Shown: in pieces, positions 59,310-64,000 of the stretch
Position numbering within the stretch: the stretch's first letter is position 1
How the letters are laid out: every line of letters begins with the position of its first letter
NCBI RefSeq assembly: GCF_003253745.1
Contig: NZ_MZXV01000075.1
Coordinates: 21,297 to 85,296 of the forward strand
Length of the DNA stretch: 64,000 nt
Source of the DNA: Mesorhizobium kowhaii
GTDB lineage: Bacteria > Pseudomonadota > Alphaproteobacteria > Rhizobiales > Rhizobiaceae
Direction of reading: 5' to 3'
Made by a program: the position numbers and the translations under genes
Notes under the pieces: generated by a model
The model's input: only the letters and a program-made list of their open reading frames with translations
What the model was told of the DNA's origin: nothing
Databases searched by the model: none

Positions 59310-59468
59310 TCATCCACCGTCTTGAACGCGCCGCTCGATCCGCACTTGGTCGCCTATTTCCTTTGCCTTGGCCAGAGCCTTGTTTATGTCCGTCGTGGTC
59401 AGGACAGTCCGCCAGTGCGGCATCTCGAACACGCTCACGACGTAGGTTGTGGCCGGCTTGTCGGTCAT
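59310..59468 (-). CDS. 52-residue protein, intact copy of a locally multiplied family
   Basis: From ATG 59468 the sequence runs MTDKPATTYVVSVFEMPHWR and ends RIERRVQDGG. AGGGGAAGAG sits directly before the ATG. The first half predicts two beta strands ending with the PHWR motif, the second a helix (KALAKAKEIGD). Three decayed copies are at 55997-56160, 56900-57000 and 59079-59130, which makes this a locally proliferating gene. No known domain; the name of the family is unknown to me. A GCCCGCGC/GCGCGGGC hairpin lies 22 bases upstream and is shared with the copy A area. Confidence 0.7.
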   Translation of the reverse strand: MTDKPATTYVVSVFEMPHWRTVLTTTDINKALAKAKEIGDQVRIERRVQDGG

Positions 59469-59489
59469 CTCTTCCCCTAGGCACTGAAA

Positions 59490-59518
59490 GCCCGCGCCGC
59501 TTGCGGGCAAGCGCGGGC
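59490..59518. repeat. Hairpin, copy 2 of two
   Basis: GCCCGCGC at 59490-59497 pairs with GCGCGGGC at 59511-59518, then CGATC as in copy 1 at 56472. It sits in the upstream region of the intact 52-residue gene. Confidence 0.7.
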
Positions 59519-59640
59519 CGATCGGGGGGGCCCGATCTTCGGCAGGGGTGTGGGTGAGACATCGCCGCCGCCATAGCACAATTAGAGATGGCTAATGTTC
59601 CGTCAAGCCGTGGCCATAAAGGGAGCTTTCTTATCCCGCG

Positions 59641-59888
59641 TTATGTCGACCTAAAGTCCCTTGGCGTTGTGTCCGGCGAGTAGATCAGGCCGACTTTCCT
59701 GCCGCCACACCTGCCACATTTCAGTTTTCGAACGAGGTCATCCGCCATTGCGGGCGCATCCGGTCCGAACCGATAGCGGAGCTTCACTAGGTCGAGCGGC
59801 TGACGGTGGTGGCACGGCGCCGTCTGGCGACGCGCCGTCACCGCATCTTTGCATCGATCAGAGATTGGAACGTCCAGCCCTTTGCCAT
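59641..59888 (-). pseudogene. Frameshifted zinc-ribbon protein (paralogue of 62516-62773)
   Basis: From ATG 59888: MAKGWTFQSLIDAKMR then TGA; a one-base deletion in the ACG codon near 59840-59845 breaks the frame. In the next frame the rest continues VTARRQTAPCHHRQPLDLVKLRYRFGPDAPAMADDLVRKLKCGRCGGRKVGLIYSPDTTP, matching the intact paralogue residue by residue. It has a CGRC zinc pair. Confidence 0.85.
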
Positions 59889-60118
59889 CAGAAAATGACT
59901 ACCCGCGAAATCGCTCGGTGAACCAGTGAATTTTACCGTCGACCTTCATCGGTTTTGTTCACTGTTGGCAGGGTAGCCACAGGAGGCGGGTTCCAACCGC
60001 TTTCTCTTGGCTGCGAAAAGGCCGCAAGACCCGATCGAATGCAGCAATCATGGCAAAGCGGAGGTCAGATATCGCCTTTACCTTGAGAGAACCGGCTGAT
60101 CCGGAAGCGAGGCTCGCG

Positions 60119-60607
60119 ATGACGAAACATGGAATCACCGCCGTTATCCTGGCAGCAGTCTTCTGCCTGCCGGCCGAGGCACAAACCATCAGCGTGCTGG
60201 TCCTGGACCAGGCTGGGGCGCAGACAGTGTTGAAAACGGCCAGGGAGAGCGCGCAGCAGCGGAAGGCTCCGTCGGCAATCGCTGTGGTTGATCCGGGCGG
60301 GGATCTGCTTGCCTTCCAGCGGATGGACGGTGTCCGCCCAGGCAGCGTGGATCTGGCCATACAGAAGGCACGAACGGCCGCACGGCTCCAGCGGCCGACC
60401 GTGGAAATCGAGGAAAGCATCGATCATGGTCGTACCGCCTTCGTCACCGCCCAAATCATGGCATTGCAGGGCGGCGTACCGGTGCGTGTGCATGGCGAAG
60501 TCGTGGGCGCTGTGGGTGTCGCCGGACTGAGCAAGGAATCCGACACCGAGATTGCGAGGACCGCGGCGGCGGCCCTGGACTCATCACCGAAGATCCCGGT
60601 GCCATGA
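60119..60607 (+). CDS. Secreted GlcG/HbpS-like (DUF336) protein
   Basis: A 162-residue protein with a signal peptide (MTKHGITAVILAAVFCLPAEA). LDQAGAQTVLKTARESAQQRKAPSAIAVVDPGGDLLAFQRMDGVRPGSVDLAIQKARTAARLQRPT...LQGGVPVRVHGEVVGAVGVAGLSKESDTEIARTAAAAL is a full GlcG/HbpS fold (DUF336), known from heme-binding or glycolate-linked proteins. It is a periplasmic version. An upstream in-frame ATG at 60050 would abolish the signal peptide. Confidence 0.85.
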   Translation: MTKHGITAVILAAVFCLPAEAQTISVLVLDQAGAQTVLKTARESAQQRKAPSAIAVVDPGGDLLAFQRMDGVRPGSVDLAIQKARTAARLQRPTVEIEESIDHGRTAFVTAQIMALQGGVPVRVHGEVVGAVGVAGLSKESDTEIARTAAAALDSSPKIPVP

Positions 60608-60784
60608 TTGACGCGTAGCTCGATGACGGCCGCACCTCTTTCGCCCAAAAGCATGGCTTGTCGATACAAGCTGCGGACGCCGCACTTTTCGCCAACGGCC
60701 CGTCGCGGACGGCGTGCGATGCTGCCGCATTGGCTTTCCTCTGCGCAGTCGCCGCACACGCCAAGAAACAATCGGCGCGCTTGC

Positions 60785-61611
60785 TCATTCTTCCCGAAAA
60801 TCCTGCAGCGATGCGTGACGTAGATCCTCCTCGCCGCGGAGGTGCTTCACACGGCCGATCAGCCCAGGCTTGACCCATTGCGTCGCCGGCCGCTTCATGC
60901 CCTTGGGCGCCGCGCCTACGCGCTCCTGGACACGCTGCCAGAGCCGTTCGCGCCTCTCCCGGTTCAAGGTGATGAAGGCCGAACCGACGTAGCGCCCTGT
61001 GCCTCGCTCTGCCACTCGACGCCGAGCAGATCGAACTCGCCGATCGCATAGCATTTCGCCTTCAGCCAATTGGTCGACGGGCCGCTGCGATACTTGCTGT
61101 CCTTACGCTTGGAGACCATGCCTTCTAGTCCGGCCTGGTCGACGAGATGGAAGATCGCCTGGGCGTCGCCCGGCAGCGCCTGGCTGAACTGTATGCGGCC
61201 GCCATCCGGGATCATCTCGGCCAGGATCTCGCGTCGGTGCTCTAAGGGCATGTCTCGCAGATCATGGCCGTTGAGGTGCAGCAGATCGAAGGCGACGAAA
61301 TAGAGATCATGCTGACGCCTGGTGATCGCCTTTCGCAACTCGCCAAAGTCAGACAGGCCGGCAGCGTTGAGAACGATGATCTCGCCGTCGATGATGGCGC
61401 TTTCCACCTCGAGTTCACCGGCAGCCTTGGCGAGGTCACGATATTTCGACGTCCAGTCGAGACCGCGGCGGGTGAAGATCCGCAGGCCTTCGCCATCCCT
61501 GATGATCTGGGAGCGGTAGCCGTCGAACTTGACCTCGTGAATCCATCCATCGCCTTCGGGAGGCTTCTCAACCAAGGTCGGCATTAGTGGCGGGACAAAC
61601 TTCAAACGCAT
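60785..61611 (-). pseudogene. Broken ATP-dependent DNA ligase (LigD/LigC type)
   Basis: The N-terminal catalytic part starts at ATG 61611: PPEGDGWIHEVKFDGYRSQI with the nucleotidyl Lys, ESAIIDGEIIVLNAAG, LYFVAFDLLHLNGHDL and GLEGMVSKRKDSKYR. Near 61010-61020 the frame shifts and some residues are lost; the OB part continues in another frame as GTGRYVGSAFITLNRERRERLWQRVQERVGAAPKGMKRPATQWVKPGLIGRVKHLRGEEDLRHASLQDFREE. No ku gene is nearby. A second scrap of the same C-terminus is at 63534. Confidence 0.85.
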
Positions 61612-61647
61612 GAACTGACTCGCAAAACCGCGATTCAATTAGCATGC

Positions 61648-61674
61648 GCTAAAATGGTTCCGGAACATTTTAGC
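61648..61674. promoter_or_regulatory. Near-perfect 27-base palindrome
   Basis: GCTAAAAT (61648-61655) pairs with ATTTTAGC (61667-61674), with an inner GTTCC/GGAAC pair and a single extra G. It lies 37 bases before the divergent ligase relic and 21 before ATG 61696. It is either a regulator site or a stem-loop; the GGAAC in it is also the -35 of an EcfG-like promoter. Confidence 0.6.
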
Positions 61675-61687
61675 TAGATCGGATGTT
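61662..61687 (+). promoter_or_regulatory. EcfG-like promoter for the 61696 gene
   Basis: GGAAC at 61662-61666, 17 bases, TGTT at 61684-61687, immediately before the gene; it overlaps the palindrome at 61648-61674. Confidence 0.45.
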
Positions 61688-61695
61688 CAACGGTC

Positions 61696-61878
61696 ATGAC
61701 GAAGCTATCCGACCTTGGACCTCCTATCCCCGGCAAACGGCACGGCGGCGAACCTGCGAACGAACAGGAGAATTTCATGACTTGCCCGATCTGCGGCCAG
61801 CAGATCGACATGCGCGATTTTCGCCAAGTCGCCCATCACGACGATCCAGAGCACGAACCTTTGGAACTGGACGCGTGA
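61696..61878 (+). CDS. Small zinc-finger-like stress protein
   Basis: A 60-residue protein, MTKLSDLGPPIPGKRHGGEPANEQENFMTCPICGQQIDMRDFRQVAHHDDPEHEPLEL. CPICG and the HHDDPEHE stretch could form a Cys2-His2-like zinc site. ATG 61777 (CAGGAGA upstream) would give a 33-residue version starting at MTCPICG; the longer version fits the EcfG-like promoter but lacks a clear ribosome site. No function known. Confidence 0.6.
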   Translation: MTKLSDLGPPIPGKRHGGEPANEQENFMTCPICGQQIDMRDFRQVAHHDDPEHEPLELDA

Positions 61879-61923
61879 AGTCGTCGTGTTAAGTTACGAT
61901 GGCACGATACAGGAGGCCTTCGA

Positions 61924-62145
61924 ATGCCGGCCGATAGCGAAGCCTATCCGGCGTTGACCTTGGCAGAACTCGCTGATCCGGAACGAGCCATTTCCGCAGC
62001 GATCGAACTTTACGGGGACCAAGCGAAGACGGCTTTGGCTTGCTGCGCGTTGGAGGCGCACTTTGCTGGACGGAAGGCCGATTACCGGTTCTGGTGTGGC
62101 GTCTTCAAGAAACTGGATGCAGGAAAAATGGAAGCCCGTCACTGA
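61924..62145 (+). CDS. Small hypothetical protein
   Basis: A 73-residue protein: DSEAYPALTLAELADPERAISAAIELYGDQAKTALACCALEAHFAGRKADYRFWCGVFKKLDAGK. ACAGGAGG precedes the ATG. The sequence predicts three helices. Four cysteines include an adjacent pair (ACCAL). No domain recognised. Confidence 0.6.
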   Translation: MPADSEAYPALTLAELADPERAISAAIELYGDQAKTALACCALEAHFAGRKADYRFWCGVFKKLDAGKMEARH

Positions 62146-62257
62146 GGAAGCAGTGACGGGCCGACCAAGTTTGCCCTTGGCCAGCGGCGCTCCGTCATTG
62201 CGCCGATGATGCCGCCTGCAGCACCGCCGACGACGGCACCACTCACCGCAATCCGGC

Positions 62258-62474
62258 ATGCCGGAGAACGATGCTCACGTCTACGCGGAAGGTGTTCGCC
62301 GTGGTGGGACGATGGTCACCGCAAAGGTCGAGGACAATCTCGTTCCGAACGCGGAACAGATCCTGAAGCGGTACAATTCGCGAGGTCACGCGCATCGATG
62401 ACGAGACGGTGACGATCGCCCTGGGGCCGCTGGTGACTGTCGCCATCGACAAGGTTAGGCTGGTGGAGAAATAG
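62258..62474 (+). pseudogene. Mosaic relic of a general-stress-type protein
   Basis: From ATG 62258: MPENDAHVYAEGVRRGGTMV, the core of rhizobial stress proteins that bear a glycine-zipper membrane segment before it. That segment is absent here; the Gly-rich reading VVGGAAGGIIGA is found on the opposite strand at 62195-62240, as if inverted. After codon 45 the frame is lost, and the last bases read in another frame as VTRIDDETVTIALGPLVTVAIDKV to the stop at 62474. Confidence 0.55.
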
Positions 62475-62515
62475 CGGACGCCGACACGCAAGAAGGCGCT
62501 ACGCGACACGGTCGA

Positions 62516-62773
62516 TTAGCTGCCCTTAGTTTTGCCGTAGGTCGGGCTGGTGTCGGGCGTGTATGTCAGGCTGACATCGTTCCCGTTGCATTTGTTGCAC
62601 CGAAGCCTGGGACGAATATCCCATTCCATGGCCGGCGCGTCAGGGCCGAAGCGGTCGCGGAGCTTTGTCAGGTCGAGCTTGTGGCTATGGTAGCAAGCGG
62701 AGTTTTGACAGGACGCCGTCACCGTCATCTTGCTGTCGATCAGCGATTGGAAAGTCCAGTTCTTGCCCGCCAT
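62516..62773 (-). CDS. Small zinc-ribbon protein, intact paralogue
   Basis: An 85-residue protein: WTFQSLIDSKMTVTASCQNSACYHSHKLDLTKLRDRFGPDAPAMEWDIRPRLRCNKCNGNDVSLTYTPDTSP. The SCQNSAC and CNKC pairs, with histidines between, suggest a zinc site. The frameshifted relative is at 59641-59888, sharing WTFQSLID-KM and LRYRFGPDAPAM. Probably a small rhizobial nucleic-acid or protein-binding module; function unknown. Confidence 0.75.
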   Translation of the reverse strand: MAGKNWTFQSLIDSKMTVTASCQNSACYHSHKLDLTKLRDRFGPDAPAMEWDIRPRLRCNKCNGNDVSLTYTPDTSPTYGKTKGS

Positions 62774-62798
62774 GAAGACTGATATAGCTGAGTGCCGA

Positions 62799-63020
62799 TC
62801 AGTCGGCTAAGCCGGCGTTATGAAACACGATCGCGTCGAGGATAGCCTCATAAACGCTGCCCGTGTCTTCCTCGATCTCGGTGCTGCTGATGCCTATTGC
62901 CTTTGCGTCGGCGAACAGCTTCTGTGTCAGATCGGCGACTGAGATAATGTCAGAAACCGCCGTTTTAGGGACGTTGGCGCCTATCCATTGGTACAAAAAG
63001 TCGGTTCCGCGGGTGCTCAT
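62799..63020 (-). CDS. DUF768 protein
   Basis: A 73-residue protein, MSTRGTDFLYQWIGANVPKTAVSDIISVADLTQKLFADAKAIGISSTEIEEDTGSVYEAILDAIVFHNAGL, a complete DUF768 domain, a family seen in mesorhizobia and relatives with unknown function. It starts 6 bases after the stop of the secreted protein gene and is therefore in the same transcript. Its first nine residues, MSTRGTDFL, recur at the start of that upstream gene. Confidence 0.93.
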   Translation of the reverse strand: MSTRGTDFLYQWIGANVPKTAVSDIISVADLTQKLFADAKAIGISSTEIEEDTGSVYEAILDAIVFHNAGLAD

Positions 63021-63026
63021 ATGTTG

Positions 63027-63509
63027 CTAGCAACCTTCCGCTTTCAGGGATCGCACCATCTGTACAACAACCGGGTCATAGGGGATTTTTTCCGACTTGC
63101 TGTAATTTATGGTGAAGAGCGCAGCACGGTCGTTGCAGACCGCGATAGCGCGCACATATCGAATCTGGCGATCCTTGATGCCCGAGTAACTCGCCCACCC
63201 CGGGGTGACGCGCCGATAGGTCAGCTTCCACCCAGCCTTTTCGTCCTCGACCATGCGATGCTCGATCTCGGCGCGAAAACTGGCGTTGCCGAGTCTGGCT
63301 CCCCACACTGCAAGGAAGGCATCGTTTTCGCCCCGAAAAGCCGCGCCCTGGTCGGAACGCTGTGTCAGCACAAAACCCGGGGGAACATCGAATGTGAAGC
63401 CAAGCTGCCTGACACCGAACGGCTGCCAGGCTTGAGCCTGAAGAAGCGAGCTGCAAAATAGGACCGGTACGAGACTCAGCAAAAGGAAGTCGGTGCCGCG
63501 TGTGCTCAT
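63027..63509 (-). CDS. Secreted protein with DUF768-like first nine residues
   Basis: A 160-residue protein. The first nine residues MSTRGTDFL are those of DUF768, after which a signal-peptide core LLLSLVPVLFCSSLLQAQA follows, so a DUF768 start may have been joined to a secreted-protein gene. The mature part FGVRQLGFTFDVPPGFVLTQRSDQGAAF...YSGIKDRQIRYVRAI...IPYDPVVVQMVRSLKAEGC is a distant paralogue of the protein at 33732-34205. It lies 6 bases upstream of the DUF768 gene. Confidence 0.75.
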   Translation of the reverse strand: MSTRGTDFLLLSLVPVLFCSSLLQAQAWQPFGVRQLGFTFDVPPGFVLTQRSDQGAAFRGENDAFLAVWGARLGNASFRAEIEHRMVEDEKAGWKLTYRRVTPGWASYSGIKDRQIRYVRAIAVCNDRAALFTINYSKSEKIPYDPVVVQMVRSLKAEGC

Positions 63510-63533
63510 CTCGCCATAAGTTGGCGAGTGGCA

Positions 63534-63608
63534 CTAGGTTCCTTCCTCCGGAAAATTATGTAATGATGCGTGAGGTAGGTCTTCCTCACCGCGCAGTTGC
63601 TTTACGCA
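63534..63608 (-). pseudogene. C-terminal scrap of an ATP-dependent DNA ligase
   Basis: The minus strand reads VKQLRGEEDLPHASLHNFPEE before a stop at 63534, a near match to the ligase end VKHLRGEEDLRHASLQDFREE at 60785. Nothing of the rest of the gene remains. Confidence 0.75.
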
Positions 63609-63767
63609 TCGTCGCAGGCGCGCGTCTGCAGGAGGATAATTCCGTTCAAGCGGCTCTCGTGCCGGAACCCCAGCCCTGACATAAGCCGCTGCGCTTCTAT
63701 GCAATGGCTTGTCAATCTCGGCGCCTGACAAACGGCCGGACTATTTGGCGCCAGGATGCGACCTCAG

Positions 63768-64000
63768 CTAGGTCTGTCCAAAATACGCCTGGTACCAGTC
63801 CACAAACCGCCCTACCCCTTCGGTCACCGTCGTCACCGGGCGGTAGCCGACCGCCTGCTCCAGCGCCGATGTGTCGGCAAAGGTATCGGGCACGTCGCCG
63901 GCCTGCAGCGGCAGCAGTTCGATGATGGCCTTTCTGCCAAGCGCGTTTTCCAGCGCCTCGACATAGGCGGCCAGCTTCACCGGATTGTTGTTGCCGATGT
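63768..64000 (-). CDS. Nucleotide-sugar epimerase, C-terminal end (partial)
   Basis: The last 77 codons of a gene that runs off the right edge: IGNNNPVKLAAYVEALENALGRKAIIELLPLQAGDVPDTFADTSALEQAVGYRPVTTVTEGVGRFVDWYQAYFGQT. This is the C-terminal substrate-binding part of an extended SDR, closest in pattern to UDP-glucuronate 4-epimerases (LpsL/Cap1J-like) that supply galacturonic acid for LPS or capsule. Confidence 0.88.
   Translation of the reverse strand, partial: IGNNNPVKLAAYVEALENALGRKAIIELLPLQAGDVPDTFADTSALEQAVGYRPVTTVTEGVGRFVDWYQAYFGQT

Noticed and set aside
60608..60873. Plus-strand frames after the GlcG-like gene
   Set aside because: They are short, overlap the end of the ligase relic on the other strand, and show no recognisable pattern beyond Ala-rich composition.
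1..64000. CRISPR array, prophage, transposase or integrase
   Set aside because: No regularly spaced repeats and no recognisable recombinase, capsid or transposase gene were seen; short tandem repeats inside the DUF2059 and Tyr/Arg-rich genes are coding.

Overview
The window looks like a chromosomal segment of a Mesorhizobium-type alphaproteobacterium (Hyphomicrobiales). The reasons are: high-GC coding with alphaproteobacterial families (IalB, HspQ, MobA/MobB, CobT, DUF1127 beside a GcvA-like LysR, DUF1236); a DUF768 gene, a family I know from mesorhizobia; CTTGAC/CTATAT-type promoters; and several GGAAC-N16/17-TGTT sites like those read by the general-stress sigma factor EcfG/RpoE. This assignment rests on gene content, not on a database match. 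No phage, transposase, integrase, CRISPR array or rRNA operon was found.

Layout. 0-13 kb is core: a UbiH-type C-terminus, hspQ, an IalB-like secreted protein, a YejA-like solute-binding protein with a DsbA-family protein, an SbmA/YddA-type ABC exporter, mgtE behind a strongly folded leader, glutathione reductase, rpiA-DUF2059, gph and tRNA-Val(CAC). 13.05-19.6 kb is accessory: a half tRNA-Glu relic, an overlapping three-gene unit headed by a TIGR04255 protein, a convergent small gene of a family I associate with HNH/McrA-type nucleases, a GcrA-like mini-protein, a P-loop kinase-like protein, a truncated RraA gene and a peroxiredoxin-like protein.

19.6-24 kb holds two converging multidomain proteins that share a TolB-like plus TPR architecture, one with a CadC-type DNA-binding head and one with an adenylate cyclase head. 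24-54 kb is mostly ordinary chromosome: L,D-transpeptidase; SDR/TetR and hydrolase/MarR pairs with visible operators; moaA and mobAB; a polar amino-acid ABC transporter without a local ATPase; DNA repair genes (AlkD-like, uracil-DNA glycosylase); a membrane histidine kinase; cobT; dusA; and a NicO/DUF1007 nickel-type pair.

54-63.6 kb is a fast-evolving region of very small genes and wreckage. It contains a frameshifted TetR with an intact operator, MFS and KTSC relics, CsbD, several one-gene stress-type units with EcfG-like promoters, a 52-residue protein with one intact and three decayed copies, a zinc-ribbon protein with one intact and one frameshifted copy, a broken ATP-dependent DNA ligase with a second C-terminal scrap, and a DUF768 gene whose first nine codons also begin the neighbouring secreted-protein gene. 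The window ends inside a nucleotide-sugar epimerase.

The most promising undescribed items are the mgtE leader (four helices, the last pairing over the start codon), the TIGR04255 three-gene unit beside the tRNA genes, the short promoter-terminator transcript upstream of gph, and the stress-promoter/small-gene region at 55-62 kb.
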